A stretch of DNA of 57,818 nucleotides from Jidongwangia harbinensis (GCF_020216025.1 NZ_JAIWNC010000030.1:1-57818); one strand, 5' to 3'. Shown: positions 43,470 to 53,387, counted from the stretch's first letter. Notes: generated by a model from the letters alone, not told the origin. Numbers and translations are program-made.

Positions 43470-44570
43470 TCAGAGGACGCGATGGACCCAGTGGAACGGG
43501 TCCTCGGCGCGCCCTCGCTGGATGTCGACCAGTTCCTGGCGCAGCGCCATGGTGACCTCGCCCGAGCCGCCGTCCGCGATGACGAACTCGCCGTCGGGGT
43601 GGCGGACCGTGCCGATCGGCGTAATGACCGCGGCCGTGCCGCACGCGAACGCCTCCCGGATCCGCCCGGAGGCGGCGCCGTCGCGCCACTCGTCGAAGCT
43701 CACCGGCCGCTCCTCCACCCGGCGGCCGGCGCGCTGGGCCAGCTTCAGGACGGAGTCGCGGGTGATGCCGGGCAGGATCGTGCCGGTCAGCGGCGGCGTG
43801 ACCAGGCTGCCGTCGTCCAGCACGAAGATGATGTTCATGCCGCCGAGTTCGTCGACGTACCGCCGCTCCACCGCGTCCAGGTAGACCACCTGGTCGCAGC
43901 CGTGCTCGATGGCCTCGGCCTGGGCCGAGAGGCCGGCCGCGTAGTTGCCGCCGCACTTCGCGGCGCCGGTGCCACCGGGCGCGGCCCGGGTGTAGTCCGG
44001 GGTGATCCACACCGCGACCGGCTTCACGCCGCGGGCGAAGTACGGCCCGACCGGGGACGCGATGACCAGGTAGAGGTATTCCATCGCCGGGCGCACGCCG
44101 AGGAAGACCTCGCTGGCGTAGGCGAACGGGCGCAGGTAGAGGCTGCCCTCGTCGGTGTCCGGGATCCAGCCGCGGTCGATCGTGATGATCTGGCGCAGCG
44201 ACTCCAGGAACGTGGCGGGCGGCAGCACCGGCATCGCCATGCGCTGCGCGGACTGGCCGAACCGGGCCGCGTTGGCGTCCGGGCGGAACATCGCGACGCC
44301 GCCGTCGGGCATCTGGTACGCCTTCAGGCCCTCGAAGATCTCCTGCGCGTAGTGCAGCACCGCGGTCGCCGGGTCCATCGGGATCGGCGCACGCGCCTCG
44401 ACCCGGGGCTCGTACCAGCCTTTGCCCTCGGCATACCGGACGGTGACCATGTGGTCGGTGAAGATGCGGCCGAATCCCGGATTGGCCAGCAACGCCGTGC
44501 GTTCCGTGTCGGCTACGGGCGCCGGGTTGGGACGGATCTCGAAGTCGAGAAGGTTGTCACCACCGCTCAT
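43470..44570 (-). CDS. ilvE: branched-chain amino acid aminotransferase
   Basis: IlvE performs the last step to Val, Leu and Ile using PLP and glutamate. The 366-residue product has the family's QEIFEGLKAY, YLRPFAYASE, PLP-binding Lys205 (GAAKCGGNYA), and ELGGMNIIFV. Class IV fold. ATG 44570 is chosen; the upstream frame lacks a ribosome site. It follows leuB by about 160 bp on the same strand with a hairpin between them. Confidence 0.97.
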   Translation of the reverse strand: MSGGDNLLDFEIRPNPAPVADTERTALLANPGFGRIFTDHMVTVRYAEGKGWYEPRVEARAPIPMDPATAVLHYAQEIFEGLKAYQMPDGGVAMFRPDANAARFGQSAQRMAMPVLPPATFLESLRQIITIDRGWIPDTDEGSLYLRPFAYASEVFLGVRPAMEYLYLVIASPVGPYFARGVKPVAVWITPDYTRAAPGGTGAAKCGGNYAAGLSAQAEAIEHGCDQVVYLDAVERRYVDELGGMNIIFVLDDGSLVTPPLTGTILPGITRDSVLKLAQRAGRRVEERPVSFDEWRDGAASGRIREAFACGTAAVITPIGTVRHPDGEFVIADGGSGEVTMALRQELVDIQRGRAEDPFHWVHRVL

Positions 44571-44686
44571 GGCACGTGACCTGCTTTCTTGAGAAACGAG
44601 TGAACAAGCATGCGGAGGCACCCGTAGTGCCCCATGAACTTACCCCGAACGGTCGTTCAACGCCGACCCTCGGGTGTGCGCCACTG

Positions 44687-44707
44687 CCCGCCGGTACCCC
44701 CGGCGGG
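44687..44707 (-). terminator. hairpin between leuB and ilvE
   Basis: CCCGCCG (44687-44693) pairs with CGGCGGG (44701-44707) around a 7-base loop, 26 bp after the leuB stop. It probably terminates leuB, leaving ilvE with its own promoter. Confidence 0.55.
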
Positions 44708-44732
44708 TGAGGCGTGCGGGAAAGAAACGAAC

Positions 44733-45770
44733 TCAGGCGGCCGCGGTGGCGGCGACCCGGTCCCCGACCTCGGCGGTCTGCAGCGGCGCGCCCGGCGTGC
44801 GGGACGCGACCTCGGCCGCGACCGCCTCGGATACTCGCCGGGCCTCGTCGTCGTGCCCGAGGTGTTCGAGCAGTAGGGCTGCGGAGAGGATGGCGGCCGC
44901 CGGGTCGGCGATGCCCTGGCCCGCGATGTCCGGAGCCGAGCCGTGGACCGGCTCGAACATCGACGGGTACGTCCGCTCGGGGTTGATGCACCCGCTCGCG
45001 GCCATGCCGATGCCGCCGGTCACGGCGGCGGCGATGTCGGTGAGGATGTCACCGAAGAGGTTGTCGGTCACCACCACGTCGTAGCGCTGCGGGTTGCTCA
45101 CGAGGAACATCGCGGCCGCGTCGACGTGCTGGTATTCCGTAGTGACGTCCGGGAAGTCGGCGGCGACGGCGGCGAACGCCCGCGCCCACAGCCCGCCCGC
45201 GTGGGTGAGCACGTTGGTCTTGTGCACGAGCGTCAGGTGCCGGCGCTCGCGGCGCCGGGCCCGGGTGAACGCGTCCCGGATGACCCGCTCCACGCCGTGC
45301 CGGGTGTTCAGGCTCTCCTCGGTGGCGATCTCGGCGGCGGTGCCCTTGTGCAGGGTGCCGCCGGCGCCGGCGTAGAGGCCCTCGGTGCCCTCGCGCACCA
45401 CGATCATGTCGATCTCGCCGGGCTTGACGCCGGCCAGCGGGCTGGTGGTGCCGGGCCAGAGTCGCGACGGGCGCAGGTTCACATACTGGTCGAAGTCGAA
45501 CCGCAGCCTGAGCAGCAGGCCGCGCTCCAGCACGCCGGGCGGCACGCTGGGGTCGCCGACCGCGCCGAGCAGGATCGCGTCGTGGCCGGCCAGTTCGTCG
45601 CGCACCGAGTCGGGCAGCACCTCGCCGGTCCGGTGGTAGCGCGCGGCGCCGAGGTCGTACTCCGTGGACTCGATGCCGGGAAGCACGGCGTCGAGCACCT
45701 TGCGCGCCTGGGCGGTCACCTCGGCCCCGATGCCGTCGCCGGCCACCACCGCGATCCGCGCCACGCTCAC
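44733..45770 (-). CDS. leuB: 3-isopropylmalate dehydrogenase
   Basis: LeuB oxidises and decarboxylates 3-isopropylmalate for leucine, and 3-methylmalate in the CimA route. The 345-residue protein has VVAGDGIGAEV at the start, VREGTEGLYAG, VTDNLFGDILTD and the C-terminal EPVHGSAPDIAGQ. Length and motifs fit the actinobacterial short form. GTG 45770 follows GGGAG. Confidence 0.97.
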   Translation of the reverse strand: MSVARIAVVAGDGIGAEVTAQARKVLDAVLPGIESTEYDLGAARYHRTGEVLPDSVRDELAGHDAILLGAVGDPSVPPGVLERGLLLRLRFDFDQYVNLRPSRLWPGTTSPLAGVKPGEIDMIVVREGTEGLYAGAGGTLHKGTAAEIATEESLNTRHGVERVIRDAFTRARRRERRHLTLVHKTNVLTHAGGLWARAFAAVAADFPDVTTEYQHVDAAAMFLVSNPQRYDVVVTDNLFGDILTDIAAAVTGGIGMAASGCINPERTYPSMFEPVHGSAPDIAGQGIADPAAAILSAALLLEHLGHDDEARRVSEAVAAEVASRTPGAPLQTAEVGDRVAATAAA

Positions 45771-46137
45771 GTCGACACTCCCTTGTCCGCTCCCGACCCG
45801 ACGAGAGTAGCCCCGCGTCCCGACCTCCGGTACACCGGTCCCACTTATCGGACGTTAAGCCGGGGCCGGTCCCCGGAGAGGTGGTCCGGACGCGAACAGC
45901 CCCCGGATCGCGGCAAACGATCACGGGGGCTGTAGCGACGAAAACGCGTGGCTCGCGCCCGCCGGGGGTGCAATCCGCACAGGCAGCGGCGAACACGTCA
46001 CCCGAAGACGAGCCCGCGCCACGTGAAGTGCGGCAGGAGCAACGCTAGCGATGCGGACTAATAACGCGCAAGACGCATCCCCCGCGTGTCGGCCCAAGGA
46101 TCATTGCTTGCCGCGAACCGTATGGCACCATGCGCCG
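45771..46137. other. 367-bp intergenic region with a hairpin and candidate leuB promoter
   Basis: On the reverse strand TTGCGC (46066-46071) and TAGCGT (46042-46047), 18 bp apart, could start a leuB transcript with a leader of about 265 nt. A long hairpin, ACAGCCCCCG plus GATCG paired with CGATC plus CGGGGGCTGT (45896-45933), lies inside. I found no convincing leader peptide and no U-tract, so attenuation is not shown. Confidence 0.45.
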
Positions 46138-46500
46138 GTGAGTTTTGACCTCGTGGTGTGGGCAATGGACAAAACGGATGCACCGGATGCCGTGCGGGCC
46201 GCCAACGCTCGCTGCGCCCGCGGTGAGCATCCGCAGCGGCCCGCCGACCCGCGCGTCGTGGCGTTCTACGACGCCCTGACCGCCGAATATCCGGACCGCG
46301 GTCCGCGGGCCACCGCCCCCGGTTCGCCGTGGGCGAGCGCCCCGCTGCACGCGGCCGCGGACCACATCCAGATGCGGCTGGAGGAGAGCTGTCCGGACGC
46401 GGTCCTGGAACGGATCGAACGGCTGGCCGGCGAGCTGAACCTCGACCTGCTCGACCTGCAGGACGGCACGGTCTACCCACCGCCGGTCCGCACCCGCTGA
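46138..46500 (+). CDS. hypothetical protein, SFDLVVW-type
   Basis: A 120-residue soluble protein starting at GTG 46138 (VSFDLVVWAMDKTDAPDA). The opening strand and the HAAADHIQMRLEESCPDAVLERIERLAGELNLDLLDLQDGTVY tail match small conserved actinobacterial proteins of unknown function. It is convergent with serA, and a 33-bp repeat begins at its last codons. Confidence 0.7.
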   Translation: MSFDLVVWAMDKTDAPDAVRAANARCARGEHPQRPADPRVVAFYDALTAEYPDRGPRATAPGSPWASAPLHAAADHIQMRLEESCPDAVLERIERLAGELNLDLLDLQDGTVYPPPVRTR

Positions 46501-46590
46501 CCGCCGACACCGCCGACCGGCCGCACCCGCTGACCGCCGGCACCGGCGACCGGCCGCACCCGCTGACCGGCCGCACCCGCCGCACCGGCC
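46488..46590. repeat. 33-bp tandem repeat at the serA/hypothetical convergence
   Basis: CCGCACCCGCTGACC recurs at 46488, 46521 and 46554, an exact 33-bp period; the third unit is truncated. The first copy covers the end of the hypothetical gene. The unit supplies an in-frame stop (TGA) in each copy. Confidence 0.75.
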
Positions 46591-46611
46591 GCACCACGCC
46601 GGCCGGGACGG

Positions 46612-48210
46612 CTACTCGCCGCGCAGGTCCGCGAGGCTCCCCCGGGACGCCCCGATCGCCGCGGCCGCCGACGACAGCAGCTCCGCGTCCACCGAGGAGT
46701 CCACGGTGAGCGTCATCAGCGCCTCGCCACCGGCCTCCCGCCGGGCCACCTGCATGGCGGCGATGTTGACTCCGGCCTCGCCCAGGATCGACCCGATGGC
46801 GCCGACCACGCCGGGCCGGTCGGAGTAGCGGAAGAACAGCAGGATCCCCTCGGCGCCGAGTTCGAGATCGAACCCGTCGACCTCGGTCAGCCGGCGGATC
46901 TCCCGCGCCCCGGTCACGGTCACCGTGCCGGCCACGCTGACCGTGCGCCCGTCCGGCAGCGCCCCGCGCAGCGTCACCAGGTTGTGGTGGTCGATTGCCT
47001 CGTCGTCGGTGACCAGGTCGACCTCCACGCCCCGGTCGGCGGCGAGCTGCGGCGCGTTGACGTACGTCACCTGCTCCTCCACCACCGACGCGAACAGGCC
47101 CTTGGTGGCGGCCAGCTTGAGCACCGTGACGTCGTGCGCCACCACCTCGCCGCGGACCTCCACGGTGACGCTCGCGGCCACCCCGCCGGCCACCGCGGTG
47201 AACACCTTGCCGAGCTTCTCGGCCAGCGCCAGCAGCGGCCGTACCTCCTCGCCGACCACGCCACCGGCCTGCACGTTCACCGCGTCCGGCACGAACTCGC
47301 CCTGCAACGCCAGCCGGACGCTGCGGGCCACCGACAGGCCGGCCTTGTCCTGCGCCTCCGCGGTGGACGCGCCCAGGTGCGGGGTGACCACTACGTTGTC
47401 GAACGCGAACAGCGGCGACGAGGTGATCGGCTCCTTGACGAAGACGTCGATGCCGGCCCCGGCCACCCGCCCGTCGGCCAGCGCGTTCGCCAGCGCCTGC
47501 TCGTCGATCAGCCCGCCGCGGGCGGCGTTCACGATGCGCACGCCGGGCTTGACCAGGTCCAGCTCCCGCTCGCCGATCAGGCCCAGCGTCTCCGGGGTCT
47601 TCGGCAGGTGCACCGAGATGAAGTCGCTCTCCCGGAGCAGCTCGTCCAGGCCGACCAGGCGCACCCCGAGCTGGGCCGCCCGGGCCGGCTGCACGTACGG
47701 GTCGTAGGCGATCAACCGGGTCCCGAACGCCGCCATCCGCTGCGCGAACAACACCCCGATCCGGCCCAGCCCGACCACCCCGACGGTCTTGCCCTGCACC
47801 TCGACGCCGGTGTAGCGGGAGCGCTTCCACTCGCCGTTCTTCAGCGCCGCGCTGGCCCCGGCGGTGTGCCGGGCGACCGCCAGCAGCAGCGCGATGGCCT
47901 GCTCGGCGGCGGAGACGATGTTCGACGTGGGCGCGTTGACCACCATGACGCCGCGGGCGGTGGCGGCCGGCACGTCGACGTTGTCCAGTCCGACGCCGGC
48001 CCGCGCGACCACCTTGAGGCGCGGGGCCGCGGCGATCGCCTCGGCGTCGATCTGGGTGGCGCTGCGGACGATCACCGCGTCCGCCGTGGCCAGCTCCGCG
48101 AGCAGGGCGGGGCGGTCGGTGCCGTCCACCTGCCGCACGTCGAATTCGGTGGCGAGCACGTCGAGGGCGGCCGGGGCCAGCTCCTCCGCGACCAGGACTA
48201 CCGGAGTCAT
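46612..48210 (-). CDS. serA: D-3-phosphoglycerate dehydrogenase
   Basis: SerA starts serine synthesis by oxidising 3-phosphoglycerate. The 532-residue protein has a catalytic and nucleotide-binding core with VVGLGRIGVLFAQRM, HLPKTPETLGLIG, NAARGGLIDE and VVTPHLGAST, then the long intervening domain and a C-terminal ACT domain (about 455-532) for feedback by serine. It matches the long mycobacterial type. ATG 48210 follows GGAG. Confidence 0.97.
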   Translation of the reverse strand: MTPVVLVAEELAPAALDVLATEFDVRQVDGTDRPALLAELATADAVIVRSATQIDAEAIAAAPRLKVVARAGVGLDNVDVPAATARGVMVVNAPTSNIVSAAEQAIALLLAVARHTAGASAALKNGEWKRSRYTGVEVQGKTVGVVGLGRIGVLFAQRMAAFGTRLIAYDPYVQPARAAQLGVRLVGLDELLRESDFISVHLPKTPETLGLIGERELDLVKPGVRIVNAARGGLIDEQALANALADGRVAGAGIDVFVKEPITSSPLFAFDNVVVTPHLGASTAEAQDKAGLSVARSVRLALQGEFVPDAVNVQAGGVVGEEVRPLLALAEKLGKVFTAVAGGVAASVTVEVRGEVVAHDVTVLKLAATKGLFASVVEEQVTYVNAPQLAADRGVEVDLVTDDEAIDHHNLVTLRGALPDGRTVSVAGTVTVTGAREIRRLTEVDGFDLELGAEGILLFFRYSDRPGVVGAIGSILGEAGVNIAAMQVARREAGGEALMTLTVDSSVDAELLSSAAAAIGASRGSLADLRGE

Positions 48211-48319
48211 CGATCTCCATCCATCGAAGGGTGGCGCCTTCCCGGATGGTATGTACGCGTCCGGCCGCCATGGAAGTTCATCCCACGGCGGCGACGCTCA
48301 CACATTGGAAACGTCCCGG

Positions 48320-49573
48320 TTACACCGGGATGGTGTGCCGATCGATCGGCGGCGCGGCCGGCAGCCCCGCGGCGGCGCGACCGTCCAGCTGCCGGAAACT
48401 CTGCGCCTCGGCGTCCAGCGCGTCGTACAGCAGGTCGAGGGCGAGCGTGCCGACCGGCGGGTAGATCCGCTCGCGCGGCGGCTGCTGGCCCACCTCCAGG
48501 ACGCCCTGCGCGACCATGAAGTCCAGGATCGCCTGGCGCACCGCGGGCAGCGTGACCGCCGAGTGGTACAGCACGTTGAGCGCCTGCATGCGCATGCCCT
48601 GGACGTGCTCCTCGCCCTTGTTGTCGTGGAAGTGCGGGTTGCGGGTCTCGATCTGCAGCACCGGCACCGAACTCGCCATGACGTCCGGGTGCGCGCTCTC
48701 CAGCACGCCGCCGAACTGTTCGAACAGGTCCACGTACTCGAACGGTTCGACCGCGAACCCACCGGCCAGCCGCAGCTTCAGGCCGAGCGCGAGGCTCATC
48801 GCGTGCTCGCCGGCGTTGCCGGTGGCGATGACCTCCGTGCCGAAATGCGAGTACTCGGCGAGGAACCGGTTGAGCCACTCGTTGGTGACCTCGGAACTGC
48901 GGCCGCGCCGGCTGAAGAACAACCGGCCCTCGCGGAGCTTGGGCTTGGAGTGCCAGGAGATCCGGACCATCGAGTACGGGCTCTCGGCGAGATGCAGCCC
49001 GGCCGCGTACGCCTTGCAGTACTCGTGCACCGCACCCGGCACGTAGTTGTCCGCGTCGACGTACCCGACGTACTGGCGTCCGGTCATCGCGGCCAGCGCC
49101 ATGCCGACCAGCATGGCCTCGCCCTTGCCGGCCCGCACCAGACCGTCGTCGTCGATCAGTTCGTCCATGCCGGCCGCCTTGAATGCGGCCGCGACCCCGG
49201 GATCGCGCTGATGGACGGTGAGGGCGGAACGACCGGCCAGCCGACAGAACTGCTCGACGGTCTGCGCCTCGATCTCGTACCGGTCGACCGGCCCGCGATC
49301 GCTGTTCGAGACCAGCACGATCAGACAGTCGTGCGGAATTCCGGAGAGCACTCCTTCGATGACGCTGCGCGACTCGTTCATGCACGGCACGACGATGACC
49401 AATTGCGTTTCGATGGCGCGTAACGCATCCGGGGTGATGACCCGGCTGGCTCCCGAAAGCCCAGGCAGGCCACTGTTTGCCACGGCACCCGAGTCAAGCT
49501 CGATCACCCGCTGCAGCTCGTGGATCCGGACCGCGCCGAAGCGCTCACTCCGGAAAGAATCAGCCAGTCGCAT
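48320..49573 (-). CDS. mpgS: mannosyl-3-phosphoglycerate synthase (GT55)
   Basis: This 417-residue protein matches the MpgS family throughout: ERFGAVRIHELQRVIELDS, IVVPCMNESRSVIEGVLSGIPHDC, SNSDRGPVDRYE, the metal-binding DADN at 173-176, AGLHLAESPYSMVRI, TGNAGEHAM, AVEPFEYVDLFEQFGG and LQIETRNPHFHDNKGEEH. MpgS joins GDP-mannose and 3-phosphoglycerate to mannosyl-3-phosphoglycerate, precursor of the solute mannosylglycerate. The matching phosphatase (MpgP) is not in the window. It lies 109 bp upstream of serA, which uses the same substrate. Confidence 0.9.
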   Translation of the reverse strand: MRLADSFRSERFGAVRIHELQRVIELDSGAVANSGLPGLSGASRVITPDALRAIETQLVIVVPCMNESRSVIEGVLSGIPHDCLIVLVSNSDRGPVDRYEIEAQTVEQFCRLAGRSALTVHQRDPGVAAAFKAAGMDELIDDDGLVRAGKGEAMLVGMALAAMTGRQYVGYVDADNYVPGAVHEYCKAYAAGLHLAESPYSMVRISWHSKPKLREGRLFFSRRGRSSEVTNEWLNRFLAEYSHFGTEVIATGNAGEHAMSLALGLKLRLAGGFAVEPFEYVDLFEQFGGVLESAHPDVMASSVPVLQIETRNPHFHDNKGEEHVQGMRMQALNVLYHSAVTLPAVRQAILDFMVAQGVLEVGQQPPRERIYPPVGTLALDLLYDALDAEAQSFRQLDGRAAAGLPAAPPIDRHTIPV

Positions 49574-49695
49574 GCGGCGAGGCTACCTGTCCGATGCCAC
49601 TGCGAAGTGCCCGAACAACGCACAATTCTGTGACGGTGCTGAACCGGTAAGCAGCGTGTAACACCGACGTTTCAAGTAATCGCACGGTCACGCAA

Positions 49696-49726
49696 AAGCG
49701 CCCGGCCGGAAATCGGCCGGGCGCTT
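49696..49726 (-). terminator. rho-independent terminator of the ilvBNC operon
   Basis: A perfect 13-bp stem (49696-49708 with 49714-49726, AAGCGCCCGGCCG) with a 5-base loop lies 12 bp after the ilvC stop and is followed on the reverse strand by TTTTGCG. Confidence 0.85.
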
Positions 49727-49738
49727 ATCGACGCCGAA

Positions 49739-50752
<1,014 letters not shown>

Positions 50753-50772
50753 TTCATACCTTCCGAGTGGTG

Positions 50773-51288
50773 TCAGGCCGCGCGCAGTGCGGGGCCGGTG
50801 GTGATGGAGCGGGAGCCGCGACCGATCGCGACCAGGCCGGACTGCACCATCTCCTTGATGCCGTACGGCTCGAGGTCGCGCAGCAACGCGTCCAGCTTGT
50901 CGGGGTTGCCGGTCGCCTCGATGGTGAGGGTGTCCGGTGCGACGTCGATCACCTTGGCACGGAACAGCTCGACCGTCTCGAGTACCTGGGCGCGCTGCGA
51001 ACGATCGGCCCGCACCTTCACCAGCAGGAGTTCGCGCTGGACCGACTGCACCGGGTCCAGCTCGACGATCTTCAGGACGTTCACCAGCTTGTTGAGCTGC
51101 TTGGTCACCTGCTCCAGGGGCGAGGTCTCCGCGTTCACCACGATCGTGATGCGGGAGACGTCCGGGTTCTCCGTCTCGCCCACCGCCAGGGAATCGATGT
51201 TGAAGCTGCGCCGCGAGAAGAGCCCGCTGACCCGAGCCAGCACACCGGGCTTGTTCTCCACCAGCACGGAGAGAGTGTGCTTGGTCAC
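50773..51288 (-). CDS. ilvN: acetolactate synthase small (regulatory) subunit
   Basis: A 171-residue regulatory subunit with an N-terminal ACT domain (HTLSVLVENKPGVLARVSGLFSRRSFNIDSLAVG) and the conserved C-terminal domain. It confers valine feedback on IlvB. GTG 51288 follows a strong AAAGGAGG that lies inside the small frame upstream, whose stop overlaps this start. Confidence 0.98.
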   Translation of the reverse strand: MTKHTLSVLVENKPGVLARVSGLFSRRSFNIDSLAVGETENPDVSRITIVVNAETSPLEQVTKQLNKLVNVLKIVELDPVQSVQRELLLVKVRADRSQRAQVLETVELFRAKVIDVAPDTLTIEATGNPDKLDALLRDLEPYGIKEMVQSGLVAIGRGSRSITTGPALRAA

Positions 51289-51374
51289 TGAGCCTCCTTT
51301 GTCATGTCCGCCTGGCCCTCGCCTGCGAGGCCGTTGTCATGTGCGGCTGAGTGCCGCTCGGTGCAGTTGGCCAT
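51285..51374 (-). CDS. possible 29-residue bridging ORF between ilvB and ilvN
   Basis: ATG 51374 lies 2 bp after the ilvB stop, and the frame (MANCTERHSAAHDNGLAGEG...) ends in TGA overlapping the ilvN GTG, with AAAGGAGG near its end. Translation of it would couple ilvB to ilvN. The peptide has no known relatives that I recognise, so it may be only a ribosome bridge or chance. Confidence 0.35.
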   Translation of the reverse strand: MANCTERHSAAHDNGLAGEGQADMTKEAQ

Positions 51375-51376
51375 GA

Positions 51377-53221
51377 CTAGAGGTCGTCCTCCTCGAAGTT
51401 GGGTCGCACGTCGCGGGCGAACATGATCTCGTCGTTGCTCGTGCCGGCCGGGACCATCGGCCACACCATGGCGTCCTTGCCGACCGTGAAGTCGATGACC
51501 ACCGGCGCGTCGTTGATCTCCATCGCCGCCTGGATGGTCTTGTCCACGTCGTCCTTGGACTCGCAGCGCAGGCCGATGCAGCCCAGCGCCTCGGCGAGCT
51601 TCACGAAGTCGGGGATCCGGTGCTTGTGCGTGCCCAGGTCGGTGTTGGAGTAGCGGCCCTCGTAGAACAGCGTCTGCCACTGCCGGACCATGCCGAGGTT
51701 GCCGTTGTTGATCACCGCGACCTTGACCGGGATGCCCTCGAGCGCACAGGTGGCGAGTTCCTGGTTGGTCATCTGGAAGCAGCCGTCGCCGTCGATCGCC
51801 CAGACCGTGGTGCCCGGCCGGCCGACCTTGGCGCCCATCGCCGCCGGGACCGCGTAGCCCATGGTGCCGGCGCCGCCGGAGTTCAGCCAGGTGCCCGGCT
51901 TCTCGTACGAGATGAACTGCGACGCCCACATCTGGTGCTGCCCGACCCCGGCCACGTAGATCGCGTCCGGTCCGGCCAGCTTGCCGATCCGCTCGATCAC
52001 GTACTGCGGGGCCAGCGTGCCGTCGGTCGGCTCCTCGTAGCCCAGCGGGTACCGCTCGCGCAGGTCGTCGAGCTGGTGCCACCAGGCCTGGTAGGCGCCG
52101 GTACCGGTGGCGGTGCCGGACACCGCGGCGATCAGTTCGTCGATCACGTGCCGGGCGTCGCCCACGATGGGCACGTCGGCGTGCCGGTTCTTGCCGATCT
52201 CGGCGGGGTCGATGTCGGCGTGCACGACCTTGGCGTCCGGCGCGAACGTGTCCAGCTTGCCGGTGACCCGGTCGTCGAACCGGGCGCCGAGCACGACCAG
52301 CAGGTCCGACTTCTGCAGGGCGTACACCGCCGGGACGGTGCCGTGCATGCCGGGCATGCCCAGATGCTGCGGGTGCGAGTCGGGGAACGCGCCGAGCGCC
52401 ATCAGGGTGGTGATCACCGGCATGCCGGTCAGCTCGGCGAGCTTGCGCAGCCCGTCGGTGGCACCGGCCTTGAGCACGCCGCCGCCGACGTACAGCACCG
52501 GGCGGCGGGACTGGGCGATGAGCCGGGCCGCCTCGCGGATCTGCTTGCCGTGCGGGTGCAGCGTGGGCCGGTAGCCGGGCAGGTCCAGGGTCGGCGGCCA
52601 GGCGAACGTGGTCTGCGCCTGCAGGATGTCCTTCGGGACGTCGACCAGGACCGGGCCGGGCCGGCCGGAGAGCGCCAGGTGGAACGCCTCGGCCATGATC
52701 CGCGGGAGTTCCTCGGCGTTCTGGACCAGGAAGTTGTGCTTGGTGATCGGCAGCGTGATGCCCTGGATGTCCGCCTCCTGGAAGGCGTCGGTGCCGATCG
52801 ACTTGCGGGCCACCTGGCCGGTGATCGCGACGATCGGGACCGAGTCCATGTAGGCGTCGGCGATCGGCGTGACCAGGTTGGTGGCGCCCGGGCCGGAGGT
52901 GGCGATACAGACGCCGACCTTGCCGGTGGCCTGGGCGTACCCGGTCGCCGCGTGCCCGGCGCCCTGCTCGTGCCGGACCAGGATGTGCCGGACCTTGGAG
53001 TCGAACAGCGGGTCGTACGCCGGCAGGATGGCGCCGCCGGGAATACCGAACGCCACTTCCACGCCGAGCGCCTCGAGGGACCGCACGAGCGATCCGGCCC
53101 CGGTCGTCGGGGTCGGGGACACCGTGACTGCCGCGTGGGTCCCGGCGACGGCCGCGGCTACGGTGGCCGGCGTGGCGGCGGAGGCTCGGTGGGCGAGGGT
53201 CTCGGGAGTGGGTCTCGTCAT
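51377..53221 (-). CDS. ilvB: acetolactate synthase large (catalytic) subunit
   Basis: The 614-residue ThDP enzyme makes acetolactate and acetohydroxybutyrate. After an Ala/Thr/Pro-rich extension of about 42 residues come catalytic Glu85 (VRHEQGAGHAA), the FAD region, and the ThDP/Mg motif GDGCFQMTNQELATC...NNGNLGM. ATG 53221 is chosen as the open frame upstream contains the attenuator. It heads ilvB-ilvN-ilvC, ended by the terminator at 49696. Confidence 0.98.
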   Translation of the reverse strand: MTRPTPETLAHRASAATPATVAAAVAGTHAAVTVSPTPTTGAGSLVRSLEALGVEVAFGIPGGAILPAYDPLFDSKVRHILVRHEQGAGHAATGYAQATGKVGVCIATSGPGATNLVTPIADAYMDSVPIVAITGQVARKSIGTDAFQEADIQGITLPITKHNFLVQNAEELPRIMAEAFHLALSGRPGPVLVDVPKDILQAQTTFAWPPTLDLPGYRPTLHPHGKQIREAARLIAQSRRPVLYVGGGVLKAGATDGLRKLAELTGMPVITTLMALGAFPDSHPQHLGMPGMHGTVPAVYALQKSDLLVVLGARFDDRVTGKLDTFAPDAKVVHADIDPAEIGKNRHADVPIVGDARHVIDELIAAVSGTATGTGAYQAWWHQLDDLRERYPLGYEEPTDGTLAPQYVIERIGKLAGPDAIYVAGVGQHQMWASQFISYEKPGTWLNSGGAGTMGYAVPAAMGAKVGRPGTTVWAIDGDGCFQMTNQELATCALEGIPVKVAVINNGNLGMVRQWQTLFYEGRYSNTDLGTHKHRIPDFVKLAEALGCIGLRCESKDDVDKTIQAAMEINDAPVVIDFTVGKDAMVWPMVPAGTSNDEIMFARDVRPNFEEDDL

Positions 53222-53294
53222 GGCGATCAGACCTTCGGGTCGGTTTGGTTGGGCCGCGTCGTCTCGGAGCCGCGCAAGTCCGGGTTTGCGCAAC

Positions 53295-53354
53295 AAAAAA
53301 GGTCCTCGTGCCGTAGCACGGGACCTAGCGCATCCTCCGGACGGAGAATGCGCT
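53295..53354 (-). promoter_or_regulatory. transcription attenuator of ilvBNC
   Basis: Reverse strand: a first hairpin (53354-53327; 7-bp outer stem AGCGCAT/ATGCGCT) touches the leader stop codon, then a terminator (53326-53300; AGGTCC plus CGTGC arms, 4-base loop, one bulge) with a run of six T. Same arrangement as upstream of cimA. Confidence 0.82.
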
Positions 53355-53383
53355 CACATAAGTACTCGGGACGACAAGCACAT
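53354..53383 (-). CDS. ilvB leader peptide
   Basis: A nine-residue frame, MCLSSRVLM, ends with TGA at the base of the first attenuator hairpin. Leu-Val-Leu are the branched-chain codons; Val-Leu lies two codons before the stop. The ATG lies about 7 bp after a putative -10, so it is probably translated leaderless, as known for actinobacterial attenuator peptides. Confidence 0.7.
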   Translation of the reverse strand: MCLSSRVLM

Positions 53384-53387
53384 GCGA

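Noticed and set aside
45771..46137. leuB leader peptide MFAAACADCTPGG... frame
   Set aside because: It reads straight through into leuB in another frame, has no short stop near the hairpin, and no clear run of Leu codons.
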